Below are positions 45,830 through 60,935 of a DNA stretch of 64,000 nucleotides, one piece after another. Position 1 is the first letter of the stretch. Each line of letters starts with the position of its first letter. A program made the position numbers and the translations under genes. The notes beneath the pieces were generated by a model, which was given only the letters and a program-made list of their open reading frames with translations, searched no databases and was not told where the DNA came from. The DNA is from Pelecanus crispus (lineage: Eukaryota > Chordata > Aves > Pelecaniformes > Pelecanidae), in NCBI RefSeq assembly GCF_030463565.1, contig NC_134660.1, forward strand, positions 7,501 to 71,500. The letters are read 5' to 3'.

Positions 45830-46540
45830 TTCAATAGAGATCAGAGTTGGGATCGAGTTTTTAAATCTTTTCTATAAATAGGGTTTCTTTGCGTTTTAAA
45901 AACCTTATGTAGCACAGACATTTACATATACATGTTTAGGGAATATATATTTTATATATAATCTATTTACACTTATATATAATCTCTGTTTAGACTTATA
46001 TTTACACTTTTATATATTTACACATATTTATTGAGACTATGTCTGTTTACACTTATAAACATCTATTTAGGCTAGCTGTTTAGACATATATTTTGACACT
46101 TTAATATCTTTTTAGATATTTAGACTTAGATACCTACTTACGATTATATCTACTTAGACTTAGTTATCCATTTACACTAACATATAAACCCTATCTAGAT
46201 TACATATATCTACCCAAGACTTACTATGTAACACAGAGTAAGTGTACATAGCTCTATCTATTCAGACTTTTTTCTATTTTAAATTCCTTCATATATATCA
46301 TCTTTGATTTGCATTTTAAACTCATTTTTTAATTTATATATACAAGTTATTTTTGTATCTTAAAACCCTATATATCTCTATTTGGAATTTTTTTACATTC
46401 ATATAATATAGTAGATACAGGTTTTTATTTTGAAGTCCTTTTATATATAAAAATGAATATTATTTTTCAATATATATAAAAATGAGAGATTTTTCTCTAC
46501 TTCAATGCCTCACACCCATATTTACAGTTTTTAATATTTT
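45830..46540. repeat. Decayed AT-rich tandem repeat
   Basis: Words such as TATTTAGACTTATAT, TTTACACTTATATAT and TCTATTTAGGCTAG recur at roughly 20-30 bp intervals. It forms a sharp composition boundary between the repeat-dense left side and the single-copy right side. Confidence 0.7.
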
Positions 46541-49310
46541 TTTAACACCCCACACACCCCCACCCCCAAATTTTCAGGCATTTTGGGGCTGTGACACACA
46601 CACCCCTTTTTTGGGGGGCCCCAACAGGGACCACCAGGTCACGGCTTGAAAGGAACTTGAAGTAGCTCATCTCAGCACAACAGGGTGCAAGCTCTGTGCG
46701 GCATTCTTGAGTAGGTTGCAGGCAGTATCTATCCCCATGGCTCTTGCTTTGCTTGCCAGATGCTGCAAGCTTCTCTCTGAACCCATCTGTCTGGACAGCT
46801 TCTGTCTCGATACCACTTTGAAACATCTTTGTCCCATGGCATGGGGTGCTGCTGTGTAGTGCTGCTCAGCCTCACCACAGGGAGCACAGAAAGCTTCCCC
46901 TCACCACTCAAAGTTGATGGCTGGCTTCTGGCCACTCAGAAATTTTGAATAAAAAGCTGTTATAATGATTGGCAGCTATATATGCTGAGAACCTGCGGTC
47001 CTTCTCTTCATGGGCATTTACACTGTTAAATCTTACCGCCAACTGTGGGGTCTGAACATGCTGAATCCTGGTAACTCCATACATACAGATTGCTGGTTTA
47101 GACTGCCGTCAAGGGAGGCTGCTGGCAGCTGGAATGAGAAAAAGACAGCCCTTGTGCTTAAAGATGGAGATTTGAAGCGACAGCATTGCAATAAGAAGTC
47201 ACAGCATCTGCTCAGAAAAGGATATTTGTACGTGTTGCCCAAAAGGTATGCTAAGGGTGTGGGTGATGCAGAAAGGAGGTTTCCAGTCCCAGTGGGGTAA
47301 GGCTAGCTCTCATCATAAAATCAGCTGGATTTTAGCTAACATTAGGGACAAAGAGACAACTGTTTGGGCATCTTTTTTTTAAGCTGTTTTACAGAAACCT
47401 CACAGTCAGAGACAGTTTAACCTGGGGTTTCTGTAGCGCTGCTTCTTCCGGTACACCCTGGGAAAGCATGCACTTTTGTTTGTGCAGTGAAATGTACCAG
47501 CCAGATAAGATAAGCTCGAAGTGTTTAAAACGTCTTCCCACATGTGTTACCACTAGGGTTTCCCTGTGTGCAGAGCCTGGCATGTTAATCGGAGAAGCAA
47601 GAGTTTGCTGTTCACTGCTTTGTGTGCAGCAGCCATTCTGTGAAATGCAGCTGTATCGAATGTCTCTCTCCCTGAACATGAATCTGATGCTTATCAGATT
47701 CGCTTCCCGCCCCTGAACTGTGGTGCCGGCGTCAGGTTGCTGCAGCCTGTTTCAGTGATACATAGCCTGGTCATTGGTTCCTGCTCTCAAAATCAGAAAA
47801 AGGGGCTGTGCAGAAAACGATCAGATAGCAGGCTGAAGATCTCGCACCTCTTCTGCTTGCACATGCTCTCTCCATTCCTGATACGTCAATGAGAATTTTC
47901 TGTGCCCATATGAGAAGGGGGTAGGTAGAAAATGGTGAGTGCTACTGTCTTTAGGCAAAATCCCAAACTTTAATTTTTGGGAGGGAAGGAGAGAAATGGA
48001 CCATCCTTGTTCTTTTTGCTTAATGTTCTCTTTTTAACTGAAAGCCCAACATTTAAAAGCTGGGGGTCTTTTTCTCCTTCCCCTACAGCAAAATCATCTG
48101 GTATAGTTAAAAATGCTTTGTATCTGGTTGGCCTGCTGTCTGATGAGGTGAGGAAATTGGGAAGCAAGGCCAGCAAGAAACAGGAAGTAAAACCAAGGAG
48201 TTTGCTTTCATTTTCTAAGCCAACCTTAGGAAGGAAGGGGCCACAACCCAAACAGCATTGCAAGACCCTCGCCACAGAGCAGCAACCGCTTGGTTTCTGT
48301 TTTATGACAATGAATGCTGCAGGGCTGCTCAGGAAGCAGCTTTTGTCACGGTGTAAATCTGTTGCCTGCATGGTGGTGTGAGGAGGAGTCCGCAGCACCT
48401 GCATGATGGGGACAGTTAAAGCACTTGGTGAGGCTGAAACTCACTTGGAGCCTTGCCAGGGTCTCTGTTTGCATGCAGTCCCTGCTGTGCTGGCAGTGTA
48501 AATCCCCAGGCAGTCCCCACCCAGAAGAGCTGACAGACTTGCCCTTTAAAAAGCTCTTAACTAAGAAGGAGGAATAACTTGTCCAACAGGAGGGACCTCA
48601 GGTTCATCCAACAGGTATCTTCCCCAGGGTCAGGTGTGACTGCAGCCAGCTTTGGCAGCAAAGGAGAGCTGCGGAGATGCTGCCTGGCTGCTGGTGCACA
48701 TCTAGATCCCCAGAGGAACTTGTATTGAGGGAGGAGTACCACAGTGACCTAGGTTAAGAACACATCTCTATACATACCATCTGTTCTTCTGGGGACTCCC
48801 TATGGACTACCCGTATCCATCTTTTTCCCCCTTCAATCCTTAGCTCCTGTTTTCATGGCTGCGTCTGGATTTTCCCAGACAGGATGTGCTCAGCGGCAGC
48901 TGATGTTATCTGTCAGTGATGGAACAGGGGCTCTTGCTGTTCATAGCAAAGGCTGTTGCTCTGCTATGTGGGCTCTAAAAAGCCTGATTCCCGTAGCATT
49001 TGAAAGACATGGGGTTCCCAAATTCTTACTCTTTCAAGCTAGTCTTAAAAATCATGTGTGGAGGAAGGAGGTAAATAGTAACTAAAGCCAGACTCACCTG
49101 CTTTCCCTGGTTTCGCTGCATTAGGCTCTCCAGCCTGGCAGGAGAGCTCTCACGTTGCGCTCATTCACTTGTATGGACTATACTGTCCAAACATCACAGC
49201 TCAGCAGATGGTCCAAACCAGACCTTGTGTTGCACCAGTCAGCCCAGCTCTGATGCCTGTCCTGCCCAGTGTGCTGGCTGCAGAGTGAATTGAGCCAGCA
49301 CCTGCTTGCA
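46541..49310. other. Single-copy-like intergenic sequence
   Basis: No gene or clear repeat is recognised. Human LIMD2 lies tail to tail with MAP3K3, but no MAP3K3-like exon is visible here. Confidence 0.35.
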
Positions 49311-49326
49311 GAGGCAGGGCACAATG

Positions 49327-50265
49327 TTTATTGATAGGGAGGGGGAAGCGAGTAAGCCACAAAATGTGTGCAGGGCAAAGGGGTGGATCTAATTCTCAAG
49401 ACGGTGAATTCCCTTTGAGGGTGGTCTGGGCTCCATGTGGAAGCTGGCATGCAGTTACAGCTGGGGTGTGTAGCTCACAGGGTAGTAATGCTGGTGCACA
49501 ATTTGAAATCCTGAGTTCGATCCCTAAAGGGGATCCCCAGTCTGCCTCCGTCATAACATTACACACGCGTATCCAGGAATTCTTTCTTGATCCTGCACGG
49601 GCAGAGGCTCTTTCCACAGTAACTGGGCAGTAAGAGGCAGACCCGACTGCTACGCCCACCTCCCCAAACCCCTGGGAACACAGGACAAGACAGGGAAGGC
49701 TCGGAAACCTTGTATTACAAAAATAAAAGAGCGCATGGCGCAGTGTCACACGTGAAGCTGCCGTGCCAGGCTCCAGCACAGAACGTACCGATCGAAGGCA
49801 AATATAAAAAAGACAGACACTGTTAAACAGTCACAGGGCAACATCCTTAAGGCTGAACAATCCCAGCTGAACTGAGCTGATGTAAACCAAGGACCCTCCT
49901 TATTCGGAGCCCCAGCAAGGCAAGATTGGTGTGGCAGGAGCTGGGAGCTCTGCTGTGACTTACAGGCTAGGTAAAGCCTCCAGATAGTCTCCTCCTCCAT
50001 GGTGGCAGGCCTGAAACGTACGAACAGGAGCCTGCAGAGGGACAGCTTCCAGTCTGGGGGCTCTACCCTGGTCACCTCTGCCCTGGCCTTATGGCCTGTA
50101 GGACCCCCCTAAGCATCCTGCAAAGAAGGCTGGGCTCCCTCCCTTCGCTCACCACCCCACAGGCCCTTGGGTCCCCTTTGCTTTACATCAGCTCAGTTAG
50201 CCCCTGGCTCAGCACTGCTCCGTGCCGTCTCTGCTGGGCTCCAGGGAAGGGTGGGCTGGCCCCAC
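49327..50265 (-). other. LIMD2: Probable LIMD2 3' UTR and poly(A) signal
   Basis: From the LIMD2 stop codon, minus-strand sequence runs to AATAAA at 49,332-49,327, which would give a 3' UTR of about 0.95 kb. No earlier AATAAA is obvious on this strand. The end is inferred from the signal alone. Confidence 0.5.
49460..49540 (+). repeat. tRNA-like pseudogene or SINE head
   Basis: GTGTAGCTCACAGGG fits an A box and GAGTTCGATCCC fits a B box, about 45 nt apart, as in a tRNA promoter. The acceptor ends do not pair properly and the anticodon arm is weak, so it is a tRNA-derived relic rather than a functional tRNA. It is antisense within the presumed LIMD2 3' UTR. Confidence 0.4.
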
Positions 50266-51586
<1,321 letters not shown>

Positions 51587-51599
51587 GACCTCTGTCAGG

Positions 51600-54500
51600 T
51601 CCTCATGTGCAAGCTATTTCCTGTGCTGTGGTGCTCTTCCCAAAGAGAGGAGAAGGAAGAGAGGAAAATACAAGAAGAGTAAAAAGCATGTACATATTGC
51701 AGAGAAGGAACTCTGGGCACCAGGAGGCTCTGGTACTTGCCCGGGGCTGTGGGGGCAGAGCAGCCAGCTCTCTCATCCAGCACTGCTCACTGAGGCCTCT
51801 GTCTCAGACATAGGAGCATGGCACAGCTTTGCTTCTTCCATGGCCAAGGTATAGCAGACCTCTTCGGTGGTGGTAGCACCCAAGCACAGATCCAGGAGAT
51901 GTCACAGTGTAGGCATTGCAGAGCACAGCCCAAGGGTAACAACTCTCCCACTGATGAGCAGCTCTCACCATCTGCAGGCATCAGTTACTGTCCTTGGCTA
52001 CCCTGGCATTACCCCCCAAGGAATAAGAGCAGCAAAGCAGAGGAGCCCTGCTTCCACATCCCTGGGGGACAGTTTGGTCCTGTGGCAGGCAGAGAGGGGG
52101 AAAGGGCTTGCTGAGCTGCTGCAGCACAAGCCCCTGGCAAAACGCTCTCTGTGATGACCTGCACTGGCAAATTGTCACCTGCTGGCTTATGCATCTACTA
52201 ACAGCAGCTCTGCTTTGGTAAGAGATGCTGCTCATGCTCCTTCTGGCCAACCAGAGTTTACCCCACAGAGCTGGAGAGTGATAATAAACCCTTCTCTTGC
52301 TGGATGTGCACAGGACTCTAGTAATGCTGCCAGTGAGGGTCTTTGCCTGCAGCCGGAGGGTGGTAGGCTGCCAGTTCCTCCAGGGCATAACTAGGGTGCC
52401 CCTCACCGTCATGGAGCACATTGTGCTGGTTCCCCCTCAGCGGATGTTTCATTTCTGAGTTCCTCCGCTAGCTCCGTTACCAGCCCGTCACACTGCTGTG
52501 CTGCACAGGAAACGCCTGCACTGCAAGCCAGAGTGAAAAGCCTTCAGCCTTGGGGGGTGGGGGGTGGGCAGGAGGGGCAGCGGGGCAGGTCAGAGTTGAA
52601 GACACGCTCCATGGCATTCCTCAGCTTGGTGGGGGTAGACATTACTCGGACCCTGCAGCTGTGGGAGGAACAACAGGGCAGAGACACCCAAACACCGAGT
52701 GCCTGTGCCCCTGCCGCCAGGATTTCAGAGCAGGGTCTCAGTGCATGCTCTCCCATCTGCAGCTGCAACAAGTCATCTCTTCCCAAATCACCTCCCACTC
52801 CTCCCCTTTGCTTGCCCCACCGTGCAGCCCCACAGTCCTGCACCCTCCCCAAGCTGACTGCACAGGCACCCACTGGGTCCTAGTCAGCCACCTGCAAGTA
52901 TTTTAGCCGGCTTTTGCACTGATGAAAATGCTCCCTTCTTTCAAGCGATCAGGATCAAAGGGGTAAACACACTTTTAGCAAGGTGAACCAGCCAGGACCG
53001 CTTTACAACAGACTGGCTCACCCTCTGCACTGTTTGTTCCCAAGGTTGGGGCAGTGTGACCCCAGAACATCATCCCACTGCCTCTTTGTCCTTCCTCTTG
53101 CTGCTGGTTTGGGGCTGCTTGGCCAGCACTGCCCCTTCTCTCTGCCCCCAGGCTGATCTTCCATCCCCTGTTCCTCCTGTTTTATGCTTCCCCATCGTCT
53201 CTCCTTTGTATTTTTTGGAAACGGTTTGTCTAAGAGACACACAGGAAACTCTCACTTTACTGAGCTGCCTCTTCAGACGTTTCTCAGCTGCTCTCATTGA
53301 CTCAGGTCAGGGACATGATTTTCCTCTCACTCCCACAAGGCTGGAAGAGTAAGCCAAAGTCAACAGAGGGACATGGGCAGCGAAGAGACTCAGGCCACGT
53401 AAAACCAGCTGCATCCCTTGGCACTGGTACAACAACCGCAGGTGCTCTCCTGGGGTTAGGATTTAATATACTGTTTCCAGGCTCAGCTGACCAGAGCTAA
53501 GGAAAACGTTGCCTCTTTGGAGCTGGAATACATCCATTCCCAAGGCTACAGGCAATCCACCGTTGCTCGTCACTTCCTGGCAGCCTTCTGGCTCTGATCA
53601 GGCATGCTATCTATTTCATATCTGATATATCCTCCCACAGGGAAGGGCCATATCCTGTCCCATCAGGAGATGTTCTTGAGCCTTTATGCTTTTCCATCTC
53701 CAATCACTCCAATCTTAAGCAGCTCACATGCTCTCAGTTGTGATCATAGAAAGCCATGGAAACACAAACAAACAGTCAGCAACCCGAGACGGGAGCAGGG
53801 TGAGCAGCTCTGTACGGACCAGAGCCTGGATGCTGGCATTGCAATGTGCTCAGCAAACCGCGCCTTCTGCTGGAACATTCCCATCCCCAGTTTTGTTGTT
53901 TGGGTAGCAGCGACTGTGCCTTTGATCACCCTAAAATGTCAAGTTCAGAATACAGCTTCTGTACACAACCCTCCATCCATGAGAACCAAAACCCGGTTTG
54001 AAATTCTCATACAAACCGCAGGGGATGCTACATACATGAGTTGGGGGTGGGCTGGCGGGTCCTGTGGCCTGGAACATGGTTCCTTCCCCTCCTCTGTCTA
54101 TTTAATCCTGAGCTTGAAGTTTGTGGGCCGATGTTCCCGGGGGAGGTGTCTAAGACAGACCTCTTGCAACACCTGGAAAGGAAATGTCAACACAAGTGTG
54201 GCTGGTTTCATCACCCCAAACCCAGCAGCTGCATAACTCTGCAGGAGCTGGTGCGTGACAGCGGCAAGCTCGAAGCTTCCTCCATGGGGTCTCTGCAGCC
54301 ACTTTGGTCTAGGGATTTCTTGAGGGATCCAAGATATTTAGGCATGCCAGACTGGACTGGCAGACAGGAGATGCAGGTCTGGAATACTGCTCGGTTTTAG
54401 GAAGCTGGCAGGTGATCAGGGGCACTGAGGTGAGGCTGGCATACAGCTCCGTAGCTCTAGTCCTCCTTCCCATACAAAGATACTGGGCTAGGGTGGGAGA

Positions 54501-57500
54501 GGGCTGCTGGAAACATGAGCAGAAGGCGATGTGGTGGCTTCTGCTCCAAACCCACGCATGGAAGGCAACTGCCAGGTGACGGCCAAGCTGTTAGCAGCAA
54601 GGCTATGGCTCCCAGCAGAGCCACTGTCCTGCCGAGGCAGCAAAACCAGCACCCAGTGTTTCACTGATGTAGCCACTAAAGGACTGGCATTGCTGGAGCA
54701 AGGACAGTGATTTTAGTCTAATTTTAGCCCAGAAAAGCCTTACTGAACAGAATAGATCACAGCTCAGCAGAGCGAGTGATGGGGCTTTTGTCTTCTCTGG
54801 GGAGCCCACATTGCCTTTAGGCTGAGACCCGTAAGCTGTGGCCTCTGTGCAATGTGCCAAGTGCCCAGGAGGATGAGTTTGTCAGGTCTTGGACCAATTT
54901 TAATGCAGCACAGGAAAAAAACCCACCAGCATTGCAAATCACCCCTTTTGGTAAAAATTAGCTGAAACGGCACTGACAGATCCTCAGGGTTTTTTCCCCA
55001 TTGCACCCTACCTTCAAAACACCCATAAAAGGTCAGGTTTGATGGGCCCGGTTTTGCATATGCAAGACAGAGATGGGGGTTGAGCAAATGATGCAGAGGG
55101 AGGAGCAGAGTAGGGAATCGGAGGGTGAAGGGGTGGCTGTGCAGCTTTGCCATGATGGGGATGTGCTGGGGGCTGGCAAACCAGCACCCCCCTGCTCCTG
55201 TCTGGAGCTGCTTTCCTCTCCTCCTGAAACCTCTTGTTCTCATATTGTCACCCCAAAAACTTTCCTGCCGCCCAAGGGCTAGGGTAGACCCTGAGAAAGC
55301 CCCAGCGCAAAAGACATGCCAGGGTGGAGGGCCTGGGGCAGGGGACGTCTCCGCTATGCCAATCTCATGGTGACATTTGTAAACCGGCCCTGGGTTTTCG
55401 GGACTCTTTGGCTGCCTAAAACATGCCAACACCCAGCAGCTGACATCAGCCTTACATTGTGCTCAGCTGAGCACCCAAAGTCACTGCTTTGAGAATTGAG
55501 GTCTTTGCTCCAGGTCCTGAGCAGTAGCGGGTGAGCTGGGGTACCCCATGCAGGCCTGGGGGGCTGGATGGCCCTCGTCACAAACATTTCACAGCCTTGC
55601 CTGAGAATATGGCTCCGATTTTACCTAAATCACTTCCCGTCTCCTCTGCGGTTTGCTTGTTATTTCCTGCTCAACAAGCGGGGCGGATGGCAACACACAG
55701 GCGGCTGCTGCTGTACCCAGCATACGCCGGGGGCCGGGGCAGACCTTGCCAAGGAGCAGCCCCGGCAGCAGGGACTTGTGACCCAAGCCCACAGCCCCTC
55801 TTTGCCCCCCGTTCCCTAGGACAGGACCCTCCACCTCATGTCTCCAGGGTCTGCACAGTGCCTAGAGCCCAGCGCAGACCCGGGGGGCACCCCTCTGATC
55901 CCTACCCCATGCAGGCTTCTAATGCGGATGCACAACCCTCCCCCTTTTCACCTGCCTTTCACCCTCTCCCCTGCCTTTGCCACAAGCATCTCTCCACCCC
56001 CAGCTTACCTTCCTCTTCCCTCACAGCTCATCTTCCTCCCCTACCCCAGCCTTCTTTCCCTCAGTTTCCCCGGTCTCTCCATCATCCCCCTCTTGCCCTT
56101 CCCCATACACACATGCTCCCCGGCGCCTTCCACCTGCTATTTGTTCCTTCGCTTCTCTTGCCCCCAAACCCTGTTCCCTTCAATGCCATCCCACTTATCC
56201 TACTCCATGGCTTGATGTTCTCCATCCAGCCCCATCCTCTTAACATCCCTCTTCCCCTCTGTACACGTACCCTGCTTGCAGCTTTGTGCCCACGCTCTCC
56301 TAGCCTTCGTTTCAAATGAGAGGTCCCCTCCGGTGTAGCTGCCCTACAGGCACATGAGTAGAAGTCGCTAAATGTCCTTCCTGCCGAAGGACAGGAGGCA
56401 AGAGTAGAATCTCAAAGGGGAAGGGTGTGCTGAAGCAATAAGGGAAACAGAGCAAGTTAGAAAGCACAGGAGGGTTTCTAGGAGGCTCTCGGCTGCTGTC
56501 ATCGCTCTTCCAAGGAGGCATTAGTCGGCACAGGATGGGATTTGAGCCCAAGGCAGTCAACACAAGCCTCCGTGAGCAGAGGAACACCAGTGGCACAGGC
56601 TTTGCTTAAGGACATGCTGCCACATTGATGTTACGAAGCCTTCACAATTGCTAGGGCAACCCTCCAGCACACAGGGAGGGGCTCGCTGATTTTCTGAGGA
56701 GCACAGAGGGCATCTGTGACAAAGCAAGAAAGCCAAGTCCGAGTCTCCACCGTGGAGGCTGGCACTGTAACTGCTAGACCTGACTTCTCCAAACCTCTGT
56801 TCCCTAAGGCTCTTAGCCATCTATGCAGCCTGGGAAGAGCAGGGCTGAGGACTGTCCCTCTCCTAGTCATGCAGCCAGCAATTTCAGGCATCTGGCTCAG
56901 GACAAGGTGAGAACCCCTTTGCTTTTACAGTCTCCGCTCTTCCTGCCCCTGTTGGGAACATCCAATGGCCAGTGTAAACAAAAACTCCCTTTCTCCAAGG
57001 GATCCAGGTTTGTGCTGTCTACTCAGGGAGACAGAGCTGCTTCTGATGGCAGCACTGGTGGCCACAGCATGACAGACACAGAGGGAGGTGGATCTTGGTG
57101 TGCTCCAGAGACATGGCACCACAGCCAGCAGGATGCACTTGGTGCCCGAGCGGCCAGCTCTGCCTGCCCACAGGTCATCACAGGCAGCTGCCAGTGCTGC
57201 TCTAGGGGCTTTTTTGGCGATCTCAGCAAGCTGATGTTTGACTGAGGACCTTGGGGTTGGAGCTTGTCCGGCATCCGCAGGGGACATGTGCCTGCTGCTG
57301 TTTAAGAGCAGCTAGAGAGGTGCTATGGCTCTGGGTATTCTAGCACCAAACAGGGAGCAGTTTGGGGTGAGGAAGGCAACATTCATTCCAGAAGCTGCTC
57401 GGTCACAGAGCTTTTGCCTAGCAGCCTCTCCCATCCCCTCTCACCTTCCTGCCTGACTCTGGGGGCAGTTGTAGGGAGAGGGAAGCATCTGGGGTGGCCC

Positions 57501-58985
57501 CTCAAGGAAATTCCCCAATCCCCCTGACCTGACTCTGAAGCATCACATTTCCCACAGCCAGGATGGGTGCAGGGAGCCTTTCACCCTTTCCCCTCACCAG
57601 GAGGGCTGCCCTTACTGCTGAGCCAGCCTGCTCCCAGCAGGCCTCCAGCCCCGTGCAGGCTAATGGCCTCTCCGAAAGCTGATGGGTTTCCGGCATTGGA
57701 AAGCAGTGTGACTGCAGAGGGCAAGAGGCCCCTCTTTGCCATATGGTTCCCATTAGCAGCCCTGTGAAATGTATGTTTACTGCTGGGATCACTGTACCAT
57801 TGCAAGAGACTTTCCCAAAGGCAAAGTGTGGCATGGGGGATCCAGGCCCCTTCCTCCTCCCTCCTGGGAGGACGCAGAGTATTCCCAGCAGCATGGCAAG
57901 GCATGGGCAGGGGCTCAACACCTCAGAGAGGCTGTCAACCCTCTCCCCCAGGAAATCGTGGGCTAAGCCGATTGCTGTGGGGACTGATGTCCCTAAGATC
58001 AGGTGCAGGATTAGTGCAGCCTACACACAAGACAGCTGCTGACCCTCCAGCTCTATGGCCAGCTCAGCCCATGGTGTCTCTCAGCAGGACTGTGTGGGAA
58101 GGTGAAGAGGAGCTGGAAGAACCTGTCTCCTGAGCCCAGGAATCACCCAGCTCACTGGCCAGCTGGTCCATTTCTGCAGCCTATGGGCCTCACAGCCAAT
58201 TCACACCAATGAAACAAAGTGTGGTGCAGAGCCAGCATCAAAGGGGCCAATGCCAGAACTGGGCACAGTGACCCCAGTACTGCTTCAGCTTGTCACGTGT
58301 GGGAAGAAACAGCAAGCTGCAGTTTGGGGGGGGGGCGGGGGGGGGGGGGGTGAAGGAGCAAGCCTGGTCGTCATGGCTCCAGCTTTAGCCATGGAAGACC
58401 CTAATTCAGCTTCAGATCTTGGCTCCTTGTGTGGCTTCAAGCCAACTGCTTGACCTCAACCAGTATTTGGGACCCAGGGCATGTCCCTGCTGGCTTGACA
58501 TGGGGCAGAGGACTCCAGGGAGGAGCAGCCAGGCCACTGCTGTGGACACCACTACCCTGCTCATGAGGTTTCTGGAGAGCAGCCCCACCACACAGACCTG
58601 CCCCAGCCCACACCCCACAGCACAGAGCTACCTTCCACCAGCCTGCCCCACTAATCTGCTTTCCACCCACATTCTGCACCCAGGCTGCCTCTTGAAAGGC
58701 TGTCGGTGCACAGGAAATCTGCAGTCGAAACGCTGAGGGATGCTGACAAGGAATAGTTGTGGGGAGGAACAGGGCTGTCTTTGTCAGGGCAACAATGGAG
58801 GACCCACATGAGCAAGGAGGGAGCCTGAGGGAAGCCCCTGCCCACCTGCTCTGCTCTCCCACCTTTGTCCCTGCCTCAGCTTGCCTCCCCTGAGGAGGAG
58901 GTGCACAGCCCTGGAAGGACCAGGGGCAAGGGGGACCAGGCTGGTCCCCAGCCCCTGCCTCTCAGCACGGGGGCAGACGGGGCAG
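51600..58985. other. LIMD2 5' intron or upstream sequence
   Basis: About 7.4 kb without a recognisable coding exon. A G10-C-G14 run lies at 58,326-58,350. If the CpG island at 62 kb is the LIMD2 promoter, this is its first intron. Confidence 0.4.
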
Positions 58986-58989
58986 GAGG

Positions 58990-59065
58990 ATGCTGCCGGG
59001 ATTCATCCATTTTCCAGAAGCAGAAACTGAAGTACAGAGCAGCCCATTCCTGGGACCGTGGCCAT
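58990..59065 (-). mobile_element. MIR-type SINE fragment
   Basis: CATCCATTTTCCAGAAGCAG, then AAACTGAAGTACAGAG, resembles the reverse complement of a MIR core (AGATGAGGAAACTGAGGCACAGAG). Short and old. Confidence 0.45.
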
Positions 59066-59229
59066 GTTTAATGGCATCCGTTAAAAATCATGGTCTGAAG
59101 GGAGTCTCTGCTCCCTGGGATCTCGTACCTTCCTAGGAGTTCAGATACAGCAAATACAGCAGAAAACCTGCTGGGAAGATGAGAAGAGCCTCCTTCCATT
59201 TTGCTGTCTCTTCGCTATCCTCTTTCCTG

Positions 59230-59520
59230 CCTCCACCTAAATAATCGTTTCCTTGGGGCACTGTATCAAGTGCTTTCCTTAAATCCAGATTCACGAGGCC
59301 CTGTTGTTTCAGAAGTCAGTTATCATATCCAAGGAAGATACTGAGCCAACTTGACATGATCTGTGTTAAAACCACACTGCATTTTATTCTGCTTCCCAAC
59401 ACCATGTCTTTGATTACTCTTCCAAAACCTATTCTAGAAACTCACCTTTTCTTGTATTCCAATTAATGGACCTGTAATTGCCTGTAATTTCCTCTTTTCC
59501 CAAACATAACCTGTAAATGT
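59230..59520 (-). mobile_element. Ancient CR1-type LINE fragment
   Basis: Minus strand: a stretch that translates to LDLRKALDTVPQ (near 59,260-59,295), like the YLDFSKAFDTVPH catalytic region of CR1 reverse transcriptase. It is preceded by sequence resembling the usual upstream part, including a ...ITGPLIGIQEKV relic of the GPVSLTSVPGKV block. Many stops. Probably an ancestral insertion. Confidence 0.65.
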
Positions 59521-60930
59521 TATGTTGGCTAATCTCCTGTCACGGAATATCACCTGTAAAACACCAGACTTTAGACTGGCATTTCTTATGTGGGTTAGCC
59601 CATATTTTAAGCAAAGTGCTGAAAGAACCCTGCCAGTCCCTCCTGAGAGCTTCTGCTGTTTCACCATCTGCAGACACAGCAAGAGCAGAAGTCCTGTTCC
59701 AGAGAGGCCAAAACACAGCACAACCACTTTCCACGGTCCCTGCCCCCACACCACCCCTGCGAGAACTGCTGCGTCCTCCTGCATTTGCTATCCAAATGCC
59801 GATTGTGTCAAAAAAGCGCACCACCAAAATGATATTCATAGGTTAAATCTCTCAAAAGATCATTCTTTTTGAGCTGCTCTATTTTCAGCCTTCACCTCCA
59901 TCCTCCCTTTTAGGATCCAACATGCCATACAGCCCAGTACAGGATCTGGTGCTCTGCAAGGCCACACGATTTCAGTGTGCCAGGAAAAGCAAGCCCTGGA
60001 GAGGCACATCAGAGGTTGCTGAGGATCCTTGTGTCTGAAAACCCTTGAGCTGGCCATATGGAGAGGGTTATGGGCACACCAGAGGAGTGAGAAATATGTC
60101 TAAAGTGTGCTTAATATTGATTGCAATAACCCCTTCACCCAGATTTAATGTTTTCCATCCCAGAGCTTTTGCTAACAGCTAGGTAAGCTCTGCAACACCC
60201 CCAGATGGCAGATAAAAATGACTTCACTGGAAAGTGAAAGGCAGACACCTCTGAGGGAACATGGCAGCTACCTGACAATGGACAACAACCCTGCAAAAGC
60301 TGAGGATGGGCAAAAAGGAAAAGAAAAAAATCCACTGCCCTGTAGGACTGTAGGGGGTAGTTGTAGGCTCACAGGACTGACTCGCTGAAGGAAGCCAGAA
60401 GAGGAACTCCCTTCTCTAATGAGAAATCTCATGAGATTTTTGTTGACCAAAAAAGGTCAGGAACCTAGTTTTAAGCTATATGAAAAAGACGACGCATTCA
60501 GTCACTTCACAAAGCCCAAGAGGCTGGTTCTGACAGACCCTCACTTATTAACTGGGAATTTGCTTCTTGCAGGGTTCCCATTTAAAAAGGACATTAATGC
60601 TGGAGCCGCTTTGGACTAGGCTTGATTGGTTGCCCTGCAATTATTTTGTAATCTACATTAATAATGCTGCAGATGTGCTACTCCTGGCCAAAGACACAAC
60701 AGCTCAGCTGGGGCACCCAATGTCTTCCCTGCGAGAGCCCTCACATGATGCCTTTGGTGGGCAAAGCCCAGTTTCCAAGGCATGATCCAGGCTGCTGAAT
60801 TATGTTCTTTCAAAACTGATGCCCACCCCATGAACAAAAATCAGCAGAAAAGTGATCAAAAATATGATCTGTAAGGTAGCTTAGCTGGTTTTAACTGATC
60901 CAAGGGGATTAGACAGATCAGACTGTCTCA
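59521..60930. other. Unassigned intergenic or intronic sequence
   Basis: No coding exon or clear repeat was recognised. Confidence 0.3.
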
Positions 60931-60935
60931 AAACA

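Noticed and set aside
59434..59784. 116-codon minus frame with a hydrophobic stretch
   Set aside because: Its C-terminal part falls in an old CR1 fragment and the rest has no recognisable domain.
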